A stretch of 37,139 nt of DNA from assembly GCA_012517025.1 (NCBI GenBank), contig JAAYVT010000515.1:1-37139 (forward strand), read 5' to 3'. The number at the start of each line of letters is the position of its first letter. Position 1 is the first letter of the stretch. A model generated the notes under the pieces. That model was given only the letters and a program-made list of their open reading frames with translations, had not been told where the DNA came from and did no database searches. Below are positions 25,436 through 33,174 of this stretch, one piece after another. Made by a program: the position numbers and the translations under genes. The DNA comes from Phyllobacteriaceae bacterium (GTDB lineage Bacteria; Pseudomonadota; Alphaproteobacteria; Rhizobiales; Ancalomicrobiaceae).

Positions 25436-25990
25436 ATGACCACCCGTGACATCGGCTACGTCGCCCTGTTCGCCGCTCTGATCGTGACGCTCGGCTTGGT
25501 GCCGGCGATCCCGCTGGCCGGCGGCGTGCCGATCACCCTGCAGACGCTCGGCGTGATGCTCGCCGGCCTGATCCTCGGGCCGAAGCGCGGGGCGCTGGCG
25601 GCGCTGGTGGTGGTGGTGCTGGTGGCGGTCGGCCTGCCGGTGCTCGCGGGGGGACGCGGCGGGCTCGGCGTCTTCGCCGGACCGACCGTCGGCTTCCTCG
25701 TCGGCTGGGTGCCGGGCGCCTGGGTCGCCGGCCTCCTCGCGATGCGGCTGGAGCGGCCGGGGGCTTCGATCGTCGCCCGCACCATCGGCCTGACGATCGC
25801 GGCGATCGTCGGCGGCATCGTGGTGGTCTACCTCGGCGGCATCGCCGGACTGACGACGGTGGTGAAGCTGCCGCTCGCCAAGGCGTTCTGGGTGTCGCTG
25901 CCGTTCGTGCCGGGCGATCTGATCAAGGCGGTGGTGGCGGCGCTGGTCACCGTCAAGGTGCGCGACGCCTTCGCCCTCGATCGGGTGTGA
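25436..25990 (+). CDS. bioY: Biotin transporter substrate-binding component BioY
   Basis: A 184-residue S-component that binds biotin in the membrane. Six spans are visible. Family features are clear: an N-terminal segment ending in PLAGGVPITLQTLGVMLAGL, then GPKRGALAA, GRGGLGVFAGPTVGFLVGW and the C-terminal FVPGDLIKAVVAALVTVKV. These match BioY (V-P-x-T-x-Q-x-x, G-x-x-G-x-x-x-G-P-T-x-G-(F/Y)-(L/I)-x-(G/A) and F-(x)-P-(x)-D-x-x-K). It closes the bioMNY operon. Its TGA stop forms one edge of an 18-bp palindrome shared with the convergent rarA stop. Confidence 0.95.
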   Translation: MTTRDIGYVALFAALIVTLGLVPAIPLAGGVPITLQTLGVMLAGLILGPKRGALAALVVVVLVAVGLPVLAGGRGGLGVFAGPTVGFLVGWVPGAWVAGLLAMRLERPGASIVARTIGLTIAAIVGGIVVVYLGGIAGLTTVVKLPLAKAFWVSLPFVPGDLIKAVVAALVTVKVRDAFALDRV

Positions 25991-26005
25991 TCGCGGCCGC
26001 GATCA
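25988..26005. terminator. 18-bp palindrome bounded by the stop codons of bioY and rarA
   Basis: A perfect palindrome, TGATCGCGGCCGCGATCA. Its first three bases are the bioY stop (25988-25990) and its last three are the rarA stop on the other strand (26003-26005). As RNA it would fold into a GC-rich stem, though with no free loop bases a few pairs at the tip must open. It may slow transcription from both sides. Confidence 0.45.
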
Positions 26006-27313
26006 GCTCTCGCCGCGCTCGCGCCGGAGCTTCGCCCACCAGTCGAGCCGCTTCCTGATCTCGCGCTCGAAGCCGCGCTCGGGCGGGTCATAGAAGCGCA
26101 GGCGGCCGAGCTTTTCGGGGAAGTAGTTCTGCCCCGAAAAGGCGTCGGGCTCGTCGTGGTCGTAGCGATAGCCGTCCGAATAGCCCTCGGCCTTCATCAG
26201 CTTGGTCGGGGCGTTGAGGATGTGCTTCGGGGGGGCGAGCGAGCCGCCCTCCTTGGCCGCCCGCATCGCCGCCTTCAGCGCCATGTAGACGCCGTTCGAC
26301 TTCGGGGCGGTGGCGACGTAGACCAACGCCTCGGCGATCGCCAACTCGCCCTCGGGGCTGCCGAGAAAGTCGAAGGCGTCCTTGGCGGCGCTCGCCACGA
26401 CCAAGGCCTGCGGATCGGCGAGGCCGACGTCCTCCACCGCCATCCGCACGATGCGGCGGGCGAGATAAAGCCGATCCTCGCCGGCGTCGAGCATGCGGGC
26501 GAAATAGTAGAGGGCCGCGTCGGGATCCGATCCGCGCACCGACTTGTGCAGCGCCGACATCAGATTGTAGTGGCCGTCCTGGCTCTTGTCGTAGAGCGGC
26601 GCGCGGCGCTGGACCACGTCCGCCAGGGTCGCGGCGTCGAAGGTCTCGCCGTCGCGGGCGGCGCGGACGACGTCTTCGGCGAGCGTCAGGGCGGCGCGGC
26701 CGTCGCCATCGGCCATGCGCACCAGCAGGGCGCGCGCCTCCGCGTCGAGCGGCAGGGTGTGGCCGAGCTCGGCCTCGGCGCGGCCGAGCAGCTTGTCGAT
26801 CGCCGCTTCGTCGAGCGATTTGAACACCAGGACGTGGGCGCGGGAGAGCAACGCCGCGTTGATCTCGAAGCTCGGGTTTTCGGTGGTGGCGCCGACCAGC
26901 ACGACCGTGCCGTCCTCGACCACGGGGAGAAAACTGTCGAGCTGGGCGCGATTGAAGCGATGGATTTCGTCGACGAACAGCAGCGTGCCGCGCCCCATCG
27001 AACGACGGCCGCGCGCCGTCTCGAACACCTTCTTCAGATCGGCGACGCCGGAGAAGATCGCCGAGACTTGCTCGAATTCGAGTTCGGTCTCGCCGGCGAG
27101 CAGCCGGGCGACGGTGGTCTTGCCGGTTCCGGGCGGGCCCCAGAAGATCAACGAGCCGAGGCTGCCGGAGCGCAGCATGCGGGTGATGGTGCCGTCGGGG
27201 CCGACCAGATGATCCTGGCCGACCACCTCGGCGAGCTTCTTCGGCCGCAGCCGATCGGCGAGCGGGCGACGACCGGCGCGGTCGAGACCGGCGGCGGCGA
27301 AGAGATCGCTCAT
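26003..27313 (-). CDS. rarA: Replication-associated recombination protein A (RarA/MgsA)
   Basis: A 436-residue AAA+ ATPase that acts at stalled replication forks. Walker A GPPGTGKTT (59-67) is followed by Walker B LLFVDEIHRF (111-120, Asp115/Glu116), sensor 1 TTENPSFEIN and an Arg finger in ALLSRAHV. The C-terminal half has the RarA signature: SALHKSVRGSDPDAALYYFARML, then EDVGLADP, and the C-terminal NYFPEKLGRLRFYDPPERGFE. It lies 27 bases after the Deg protease stop and probably shares its transcript. The convergent bioY gene ends 12 bases away. Confidence 0.96.
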   Translation of the reverse strand: MSDLFAAAGLDRAGRRPLADRLRPKKLAEVVGQDHLVGPDGTITRMLRSGSLGSLIFWGPPGTGKTTVARLLAGETELEFEQVSAIFSGVADLKKVFETARGRRSMGRGTLLFVDEIHRFNRAQLDSFLPVVEDGTVVLVGATTENPSFEINAALLSRAHVLVFKSLDEAAIDKLLGRAEAELGHTLPLDAEARALLVRMADGDGRAALTLAEDVVRAARDGETFDAATLADVVQRRAPLYDKSQDGHYNLMSALHKSVRGSDPDAALYYFARMLDAGEDRLYLARRIVRMAVEDVGLADPQALVVASAAKDAFDFLGSPEGELAIAEALVYVATAPKSNGVYMALKAAMRAAKEGGSLAPPKHILNAPTKLMKAEGYSDGYRYDHDEPDAFSGQNYFPEKLGRLRFYDPPERGFEREIRKRLDWWAKLRRERGES

Positions 27314-27340
27314 CGACTTCCCATCTCCCCTCGCCCGTTC

Positions 27341-28762
27341 TCAGCGGAAGGCCAAGCGCAGCGTCTGTCCGTCGCGCACCACGACGATGCGCCACAGCGA
27401 TGCGTCGGAACCGGCGGCGCGCGCCAGCGTCGCCGTCCGGTCGATGGCGACGCCGTTGATCTCGCGTACTACGTCGCCCTTGCGGAAACCGACGCCCTGG
27501 GCGGGCGAGCCGTCGGCGATCGCCGTGATCACCACGCCGGAGAGGTCGAAGGGCAACCGCATCTCCTCGGCGACCGCCGGCGACAGGTTGGCGATCGAAG
27601 CCCCGGCGAAGGGCGAGGCGGCATCGATGGTGCGGGCCTCGCGCGGCGGCGTCTCGGGGGCGGCGCGCGAGGCGATCGACACCTCGATCTTGTGGCCGGC
27701 GCGGATCGCCTCCACCGGCATCGAACCGCCGAGCGGACGGGTGGCGAAGCGGAAGCCGAAGGCGTCGGCGTCGTCGATCTCGCGACCGTCGACGGAGAGC
27801 AGCAGATCGCCGATCTTCAGCCCCGCCTCCTCGGCCGGACCGCCTTTGACGAGGCCGGTGACGAGCGCGCCGACCGGGCGGGAGAGCCCCAGCCCCTCCG
27901 CGACGTCGGCAGTGACGCTCTGCAGCGACGCGCCGAGCCAGGGGCGGCGGACCGTGGTGGCGCCGGATTCCGCCTGCGCCAGCACGAACTTCACCACCGT
28001 CGCCGGAATGGCGAAGCCGATGCCGATCGAGCCGCCGGACGGGGTGTAGATCTGCGAGGGCACACCGACCAGCCGACCGTCGAGATCGACCAGCGCGCCG
28101 CCGGAGTTGCCGGGATTTATCGCCGCGTCGGTCTGGATGAAGTAGTGATAATCGCCCGAGCCGACCTGGGTACGGGCGAGGCCGGAGACGATGCCCTGCG
28201 TCACCGTCTGGCCGACGCCGAAGGGATTGCCGAGCGCCAGCACCAGGTCGCCGACCTGCAGGCTCTCCGAATCGCCGATTTGCGCGAAGGGATAGGTGCC
28301 CTTCTGGCGTATCTTGATCACCGCCACGTCGGTGCGCTCGTCCTTCAACACCACTTCCGCCTCGAACTCGCGCTTGTCGGCGAGCGCCACCTTGACGTCG
28401 GTGGCGTCGCGGATGACGTGCACGTTGGTGACGATCAGGCCGGAGGGATCGACGATGGTGCCGGAGCCGAGCGACGACTGAATGCGCGCCGGCGGCTCCC
28501 CCGCCCCGCCGAAGAACTGGCGGAAGAACGGATCGGCGAAGAGCGGGTTCACCCGCGCCTCGACCTTGCGCGTCGCGTAGACGTTGACGACCGCCGGCGC
28601 CACCGCTTTGACGACCGGCGCGAAGGACAGCGCGACTTCGGCGCGGCTCTGCGGGGCGCGGCTCTGGGTGACCGGCTGGGCCCCGGCCGTGAGCGTGAGC
28701 GAGACGGCGGCGGCGGTCGCGAGGGCGAAGACGACGGCGATACGCGCGGGGAATCGAGCCAT
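27341..28762 (-). CDS. Periplasmic Deg/HtrA-family serine protease
   Basis: A 473-residue DegP/DegQ-type protease for quality control in the periplasm. A signal peptide (1-28, cleavage near AGAQ) precedes the trypsin-like domain, with catalytic His115 (TNVHVIRDA), Asp145 (DERTDVAVIKI) and Ser220 (NPGNSGGAL). Two PDZ domains follow (about 260-360 and 395-470), with PWLGASLQ and GGPAEEAGLKIGDLLLSVDG. The second PDZ is short. In relatives a Deg protease of this type often lies beside rplQ and rarA; here a regulator/SDR cassette separates it from rplQ. The ATG at 28762 is preceded by GAGGAGG. Confidence 0.93.
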   Translation of the reverse strand: MARFPARIAVVFALATAAAVSLTLTAGAQPVTQSRAPQSRAEVALSFAPVVKAVAPAVVNVYATRKVEARVNPLFADPFFRQFFGGAGEPPARIQSSLGSGTIVDPSGLIVTNVHVIRDATDVKVALADKREFEAEVVLKDERTDVAVIKIRQKGTYPFAQIGDSESLQVGDLVLALGNPFGVGQTVTQGIVSGLARTQVGSGDYHYFIQTDAAINPGNSGGALVDLDGRLVGVPSQIYTPSGGSIGIGFAIPATVVKFVLAQAESGATTVRRPWLGASLQSVTADVAEGLGLSRPVGALVTGLVKGGPAEEAGLKIGDLLLSVDGREIDDADAFGFRFATRPLGGSMPVEAIRAGHKIEVSIASRAAPETPPREARTIDAASPFAGASIANLSPAVAEEMRLPFDLSGVVITAIADGSPAQGVGFRKGDVVREINGVAIDRTATLARAAGSDASLWRIVVVRDGQTLRLAFR

Positions 28763-28845
28763 GGGGAACCTCCTCGGGTATCCACCGACTTAAGAGATCG
28801 CACCGGTTCTTTCCAGTGCGCGGGGCGGCATGGAAGAAACGAAAA

Positions 28846-28867
28846 GAGGCGACCCGAAGGCCGCCTC
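28846..28867 (-). terminator. Intrinsic terminator of the SDR gene (UUCG loop)
   Basis: On the minus strand a 9-bp stem (28859-28867 with 28846-28854, one G-U) closes a UUCG tetraloop and is followed by TTTTCGTTTC. It begins 28 bases after the SDR stop. It is a classic intrinsic terminator that isolates the SDR from the Deg protease gene. Confidence 0.85.
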
Positions 28868-28895
28868 CTCGTCTCGCGCGCGATCGTCGCCCCGC

Positions 28896-29648
28896 TCAGC
28901 CGGCGGCGAGCGCGGTGAAGATCTGCTCGAGGTTGCCGTTCTTCTCGGCGAAGCGCAGCGGACGGCAGCGTTCGACGATCACCTCCGCCGGCGTCGGCAC
29001 CGCTTCGAGCAGGCTCATCGCCTCCCGGACGAAGTCCTCGAGCGGCATGGCGCGCGGATCGACCGCCTGGGCCGGACCGGTCAGCTCGGTCGCGACGTAG
29101 GGCGGCGCGATCTCGATCGCTTCCACCCCGGTCTCGGCGAGCTGCCGGCGCAGCGACATCGTCCACGAATGCAGCGCCGCCTTGGTCGCCGAATAGGTCG
29201 GATTGGCGAGCTTCGGCACGAAGGCGAGGCCCGAGGTGACGTTCAGGATCGCCGCCTTCGGCTTGGTCAGGAGATGCGGCAGCAGCGCCGCCGTCAGCCG
29301 GATCGGCCCGAGCAGATTGGTGGCGATCGTCGCCTCCGCCGTCGGCAGCCAGTTCGGCGCGTCGAGAAAATCCTCCGACGGCATGATGCCGGCGTTGTTG
29401 AGGACGACGTTCAGGTCCGGATGGGCCGCGACGATCTCCTTGGCGAAGGCCTCGATCGAGACCGGGTCGGCGACGTCGAGCTCCATCGCGACGATGCCGG
29501 GGTTGGCGGCGACGACCGCGTCGAGCGCCGAACGGCGGCGGCTCGCCACGATCACCCGGTTGCCGCGGGCGTGGAAGAGCTCGGCGAAACGCCGGCCGAT
29601 GCCGGTGGCACCGCCGGTGACGAGAATGCAGTTGCCGGTCGTGTCCAT
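28896..29648 (-). CDS. Short-chain dehydrogenase/reductase
   Basis: A 250-residue classical SDR that would oxidise or reduce a small substrate with NAD(P). The Rossmann motif TGGATGIG (11-18), NNAG (84-87) and the catalytic set Ser139, Tyr152 and Lys156 (YSATK) are all present. The Arg residues after the first helix (GRRFAELF, ASRRRS) suggest a preference for NADP. It resembles DltE-like cytoplasmic oxidoreductases, but the substrate is unknown. AGGAGG precedes the ATG at 29648. It is divergent from an HxlR regulator gene and is probably its target. A strong terminator follows. Confidence 0.9.
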   Translation of the reverse strand: MDTTGNCILVTGGATGIGRRFAELFHARGNRVIVASRRRSALDAVVAANPGIVAMELDVADPVSIEAFAKEIVAAHPDLNVVLNNAGIMPSEDFLDAPNWLPTAEATIATNLLGPIRLTAALLPHLLTKPKAAILNVTSGLAFVPKLANPTYSATKAALHSWTMSLRRQLAETGVEAIEIAPPYVATELTGPAQAVDPRAMPLEDFVREAMSLLEAVPTPAEVIVERCRPLRFAEKNGNLEQIFTALAAG

Positions 29649-29695
29649 GAAGACGTCCTCCTCGGGGATTGATCGAGGCGAAGATAAGCCTCATG

Positions 29696-29747
29696 CTTTC
29701 CATCGGTAAGAAGGCACCTGAAAGATCCATACTCACCGAAAGGAAAG
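29696..29747. promoter_or_regulatory. Divergent SDR/HxlR promoter with imperfect inverted repeat
   Basis: CTTTCCATCGGTAAG (29696-29710) and CTCACCGAAAGGAAAG (29732-29747) are inverted relatives with one gap and a few mismatches. Such paired half-sites are how HxlR-type regulators bind. The right half overlaps the regulator's ribosome site, so autoregulation is likely. On the minus strand TTACCG and TATCTT, 17 bases apart, are a possible SDR promoter. Confidence 0.45.
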
Positions 29748-29753
29748 TGTCGA

Positions 29754-30191
29754 ATGGACGGAACCGAACCGATCACGGCGGCGGAGGGCGAATCGCTGTT
29801 CGCGCCGGCCTGTACGCATCCCACCGCCGAGGATCCGGCGATCGAGGCGCTGGTGGAGGCGATCATCGGGCAAGTCGCCGACAAGTGGACGCTGTTGGTA
29901 CTCGAGGAGCTGACGGCGGGCGGCACGCTGCGCTTCACCGAGATCGGCCGGCGGGTCGGCGGGATCAGCCAGAAGATGCTGACCAAGACGCTGCGCGAGA
30001 TGGAGCGGATGGGGCTGGTCACCCGCACCGTCCATCCGGTGGTGCCGCCACACGTCGACTATGCGCTGACCGATCTCGGCCACACGCTCGGAGCGGCGTT
30101 CTGCGGGGTGTGGACGTGGGCGGCGGAAAACCGCCGGCGCATCGAGACGGCGCAGGCCGCGTTCGACGAACGCGAAGACGCCCGGAGGTGA
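29754..30191 (+). CDS. HxlR-family transcription regulator
   Basis: A 145-residue winged-helix regulator. The HxlR domain is unmistakable: VADKWTLLVLEEL (about 41-53), RFTEIGRRVGGISQKMLTKTLREMERMGLV (60-89) and HPVVPPHVDYALTDLG (94-109). It has two cysteines, Cys20 in the N-terminal arm and Cys117 near the C terminus. In this family a Cys in the N-terminal arm often senses electrophiles, oxidants or aldehydes, so redox control of the adjacent SDR is a reasonable guess. AGGAAAG precedes the ATG at 29754. Its stop codon lies inside the loop of a terminator hairpin. Confidence 0.93.
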   Translation: MDGTEPITAAEGESLFAPACTHPTAEDPAIEALVEAIIGQVADKWTLLVLEELTAGGTLRFTEIGRRVGGISQKMLTKTLREMERMGLVTRTVHPVVPPHVDYALTDLGHTLGAAFCGVWTWAAENRRRIETAQAAFDEREDARR

Positions 30192-30204
30192 GCCTCCGGG
30201 CGTC
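30177..30204. terminator. Bidirectional terminator containing the HxlR stop codon
   Basis: A perfect 12-bp stem (30177-30188 with 30193-30204) has the loop TGAG, which is the TGA stop of the regulator gene plus one base. CGAAAATC follows on the plus strand. It also lies 30 bases beyond the rplQ stop on the minus strand, so it probably ends both transcripts. Confidence 0.75.
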
Positions 30205-30234
30205 TCGAAAATCTCACGACGAAGAGCGGTCCGA

Positions 30235-30651
30235 TCACTCGGCGGCTTCTTCGACCTCGCGGCGGGCGCGGTCTTCGGCGCCCTTGGCGGCGACGTCGCG
30301 ATCGACGAACTCGATCACGCCGACGGCGGCGTTGTCGCCGTAGCGGAAGCCGGCCTTGAGGACGCGGGTGTAGCCACCGGCGCGGTCCTTGTAGCGCGGG
30401 CCGAGCACGTCGAAGAGCTTCTTCACCGCCTTCTCGTCACGGATCTGGCCGACGGCCAGACGACGCGAGTTGAGGTCGCCCTTCTTGGCCATGGTCACCA
30501 GCTTCTCGACGATCGGACGCAGGTCCTTCGCCTTGGGCAAGGTGGTGACGATCTGCTCGTGGGTGATGAGAGAGGCCGCCATGTTGGCGAACATCGCCTT
30601 GCGGTGTTCCCAGGTGCGGTTGAGCTTGCGGCCAGCCTTGCCGTGACGCAT
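30235..30651 (-). CDS. rplQ: Large ribosomal subunit protein bL17
   Basis: A 138-residue ribosomal protein, last gene of the alpha operon. The N terminus MRHGKAGRKLNRTWEHRKAM is the family hallmark, followed by LITHEQIVTTLPKAKDLRPIVEKLVT and GGYTRVLK. The C-terminal tail after residue 118 is charged (AEDRARREVEEAAE), longer than in E. coli and usual in alphaproteobacteria. It lies 287 bases after rpoA, an unusually wide gap that contains hairpins. Confidence 0.97.
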   Translation of the reverse strand: MRHGKAGRKLNRTWEHRKAMFANMAASLITHEQIVTTLPKAKDLRPIVEKLVTMAKKGDLNSRRLAVGQIRDEKAVKKLFDVLGPRYKDRAGGYTRVLKAGFRYGDNAAVGVIEFVDRDVAAKGAEDRARREVEEAAE

Positions 30652-30938
30652 CGGTCTTCTCCGGGTGCCGACGAGCGGATGATCCCGTCTCGTCTCGCGG
30701 CGATCTCGCGATCGGCGCTTCGGTTCGAGGTCTCCCGCACGCGACGGGAGCCCCGGATCTCTCGATCCCTGGCACCCCGGGTATTCTGCGTCCGGGCTTG
30801 GAAGTCTTTGTCACGACCCGCGGGCGAGCCGGGGTCGGTAGTCCTTGAGGCGACCGGAGGCGGACCTCCGGCCGAAATCTTCGAGCCACGATCTAACCGA
30901 TCGCGGCCGGCTCGAGAAGTCCCCTTCCGGGGAAAATC
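30652..30938. other. Wide rpoA-rplQ gap with two hairpins
   Basis: These 287 bases hold no credible gene. CCGGAGG-CGGA-CCTCCGG (30854-30871) and TCCCC-TTCC-GGGGA (30920-30933) fold into short stems just after the rpoA stop. They may process or partly end the long operon transcript before rplQ. A separate promoter for rplQ may lie here but was not identified. Confidence 0.45.
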
Positions 30939-31961
30939 TCAGAGCTGGTGATCCTCGTAGCGCTTGGCGAGCTCTTCGATGTTCTCCGGCGGCCAGTTGG
31001 TGACCTCCATGCCGAGATGGAGACCCATCTGGGCGAGAACTTCCTTGATCTCGTTGAGCGACTTGCGGCCGAAGTTCGGGGTGCGGAGCATCTCGGCTTC
31101 GGTCTTCTGGATGAGATCGCCGATGTAGACGATGTTGTCGTTCTTCAGGCAGTTCGCCGAACGCACCGACAGCTCGAGCTCGTCGACCTTCTTGAGCAGC
31201 GCCGGGTTGAAGGCGAGCTCGGGGATCTTCTCCTCGACGGCTTCCTTGCGGGGCTCCTCGAAGTTCACGAAGATCGCCAGCTGGTCCTGCAGGATGCGGG
31301 CCGCGTAGGCGACGGCGTCGTCGGGGGCGACCGAACCGTCGGTCTCCACCGACAGCGTCAGCTTGTCGTAGTCGAGGACCTGGCCCTCACGGGTGTTCTC
31401 GACCTTGTAGGAGACCTTCTTGACCGGCGAATAGAGGCTGTCGACCGGGATCAGACCGATCGGCGCGTCTTCCGGCCGGTTGCGATCGGCCGGGACGTAG
31501 CCCTTGCCGGTCGAGACCGTCAGCTCCATGCGGATCTCGGCACCGTCGTCGAGGGTGCAGATCGCGAGCTCGGGGTTGAGGATCTCGATGTCGCCGACGG
31601 TCTGGATGTCGCCGGCGGTGACGATGCCCGGGCCGGTCTTGCGGACGACCATGCGCTTGGGCAGGTCGCCGTGCATCTTCACCGAGATCTCCTTGATGTT
31701 CAGGATGATGTCGGTGACGTCCTCGCGCACGCCGGGGATCGAGGAGAACTCGTGCAGGACGCCGTCGATCTGCACCGCGGTCACCGCCGCGCCCTGCAGA
31801 GAGGACAGCAGCACACGACGCAGCGCGTTGCCCAGCGTCAGGCCGAAGCCGCGCTCGAGCGGCTCGGCGACGACCGTCGCCTTGCGGCGCGGATCCTCGC
31901 CCGGCTTCACCTCGAGCTTGTTCGGGCGGATGAGTTCCTGCCAATTCTTGTGAATGGTCAC
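30939..31961 (-). CDS. rpoA: DNA-directed RNA polymerase subunit alpha
   Basis: A 340-residue subunit. The N-terminal assembly domain (about 1-235) begins VTIHKNWQELIRPNKLEV and has GFGLTLGNALRRVLLSSLQGAAV. The C-terminal domain (about 250-340) has VRSANCLKNDNIVYIGDLIQKTEAEML, which holds the DNA- and activator-binding Arg and Asn residues. The start is GTG at 31961, with GAGAAGG upstream; the longer in-frame sequence is not RpoA-like. It follows rpsK after a 138-base gap with a 12-bp hairpin. Confidence 0.97.
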   Translation of the reverse strand: MTIHKNWQELIRPNKLEVKPGEDPRRKATVVAEPLERGFGLTLGNALRRVLLSSLQGAAVTAVQIDGVLHEFSSIPGVREDVTDIILNIKEISVKMHGDLPKRMVVRKTGPGIVTAGDIQTVGDIEILNPELAICTLDDGAEIRMELTVSTGKGYVPADRNRPEDAPIGLIPVDSLYSPVKKVSYKVENTREGQVLDYDKLTLSVETDGSVAPDDAVAYAARILQDQLAIFVNFEEPRKEAVEEKIPELAFNPALLKKVDELELSVRSANCLKNDNIVYIGDLIQKTEAEMLRTPNFGRKSLNEIKEVLAQMGLHLGMEVTNWPPENIEELAKRYEDHQL

Positions 31962-32039
31962 GTGAAAACCTTCTCGCGGTCTGTCGCGGGATATCGGCAG
32001 CGTCCCTACCCTGCCCGCGGATACCTGTCGGAAATGCGA

Positions 32040-32068
32040 GAAGCGGCGGGTGGACGACCCGCCGCTTC
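32040..32068 (-). promoter_or_regulatory. Hairpin between rpsK and rpoA
   Basis: A perfect 12-bp stem (32040-32051 with 32057-32068) with a 5-base loop lies 32 bases after the rpsK stop. It has no T tract, so it is more likely an RNA-processing or attenuation element than a full terminator, since rpoA must still be transcribed. Confidence 0.5.
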
Positions 32069-32099
32069 CGAGGGCTCGCACCCGCCCTCGAGGGTCTCG

Positions 32100-32489
32100 T
32101 CAGACGCGACGACGCTTGCGCGGACGGCAACCGTTGTGCGGGATCGGGGTCACGTCGCGGATCGAGGTCACCATGAAGCCGGCCGCCTGGAGAGCGCGCA
32201 GCGCGGATTCACGGCCCGAACCGGGGCCACGGACTTCCACCTCGACCGTGCGCATGCCGTGCTCGGCCGCCTTGCGGGCGGCGTCCTCGGCGGCGACCTG
32301 CGCGGCGTAGGGGGTCGACTTGCGCGAGCCCTTGAAGCCGAGCGCGCCGGCCGACGACCACGAGATCGTGTTGCCCTGCGCATCGGTGATGGTGATCATC
32401 GTGTTGTTGAACGTGGAGTTCACGTGCACGACGCCGGAGGTGATGTTCTTGCGTTCACGACGACGAACGCGGGTGGCTTCCTTGGCCAT
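32100..32489 (-). CDS. rpsK: Small ribosomal subunit protein uS11
   Basis: A 129-residue ribosomal protein of the standard length. GVVHVNSTFNNTMITITDAQGN and the C-terminal DVTPIPHNGCRPRKRRRV are diagnostic. The ATG at 32489 gives the usual MAKEATRVRRRERKNI start; 17 extra codons upstream are discarded. It binds 16S rRNA in the platform and contacts mRNA. It lies 87 bases after rpsM in the operon. Confidence 0.98.
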   Translation of the reverse strand: MAKEATRVRRRERKNITSGVVHVNSTFNNTMITITDAQGNTISWSSAGALGFKGSRKSTPYAAQVAAEDAARKAAEHGMRTVEVEVRGPGSGRESALRALQAAGFMVTSIRDVTPIPHNGCRPRKRRRV

Positions 32490-32576
32490 GTGACTTCCTT
32501 GCTGTCGATATCGACACCGCCGTAATGCCGGCGGCTCCACCGGGACGGACGCCTCACGGCGCTCGCCCGAAACGAA

Positions 32577-32945
32577 TTACTTCTTCTTGCCGGCGATCGG
32601 CTTGGCCGGACCCTTGCGGGTGCGGGCATTGGTGTGGGTGCGCTGGCCACGGACCGGCAGGCCGCGGCGATGACGCAGGCCGCGGTAGCAGCCGAGGTCC
32701 ATCAGGCGCTTGATGTTCATCGCGATCTCGCGACGCAGATCGCCTTCCACGACGTAGTCGCGGTCGATCACTTCGCGGATCTGCAGAACTTCGGCGTCGC
32801 TCAGCTCGTTGACCCGACGGTCGTAAGCGAGGTTGACCTTCTGCATGATCTCGTCGGCCTTCTTGGGGCCGATGCCATGGATGTACTGAAGCGCGATGAC
32901 GACGCGCTTGTTCGTGGGAATGTTGACGCCAGCGATGCGGGCCAC
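32577..32945 (-). CDS. rpsM: Small ribosomal subunit protein uS13
   Basis: A 122-residue ribosomal protein. VARIAGVNIPTNKRVVIALQYIHGIG opens the protein and GLRHRRGLPVRGQRTHTNARTRKGPAK lies near its C terminus. The start is GTG at 32945, with GGAGAG just before it. It contacts the P-site tRNA and helix 69 partners at the subunit interface. It follows adk after a 229-base gap that contains a hairpin, so a second promoter for the distal part of the operon is likely. Confidence 0.98.
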   Translation of the reverse strand: MARIAGVNIPTNKRVVIALQYIHGIGPKKADEIMQKVNLAYDRRVNELSDAEVLQIREVIDRDYVVEGDLRREIAMNIKRLMDLGCYRGLRHRRGLPVRGQRTHTNARTRKGPAKPIAGKKK

Positions 32946-33114
32946 GGTTTCTCTCCAGTCGTTCCCGAGAACACCTCGCGGTGTGCTCGAATGCGAGCCC
33001 GGCCGACCCTTCGTGAGCCGGCCGCTCACGACGAAAGGACCGGTGGCCGAACCCCGTTGGTTCCGGCCCCGATCGCTCAGCGTCGCGATGTGGGCCGGTT
33101 GATAAAGGATTCCA

Positions 33115-33138
33115 CGGCCGGACGCAACCGTCCGGCCG
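33115..33138 (-). terminator. Hairpin after adk
   Basis: CGGCCGGACG (33115-33124) pairs perfectly with CGTCCGGCCG (33129-33138) around a CAAC loop, 36 bases beyond the adk stop. On the minus strand TGGAATCCTTTATCAA follows, modestly T-rich. It probably lowers transcription between adk and rpsM. Confidence 0.6.
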
Positions 33139-33174
33139 GGTTCGTCGTCGGTCGATCGAAGACGATCCCCCGGC

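Noticed and set aside
24000..25436. BioR operator (TTATCKATAA-type) for bioMNY
   Set aside because: No good match was found upstream of bioM or bioY. The ATCGATT motifs near 23377 lie too far upstream and do not fit.
32946..33174. A missing rpmJ gene or other small ribosomal gene between adk and rpsM
   Set aside because: No L36-like frame is present. From memory, alphaproteobacteria commonly carry rpmJ elsewhere, so its absence is normal.
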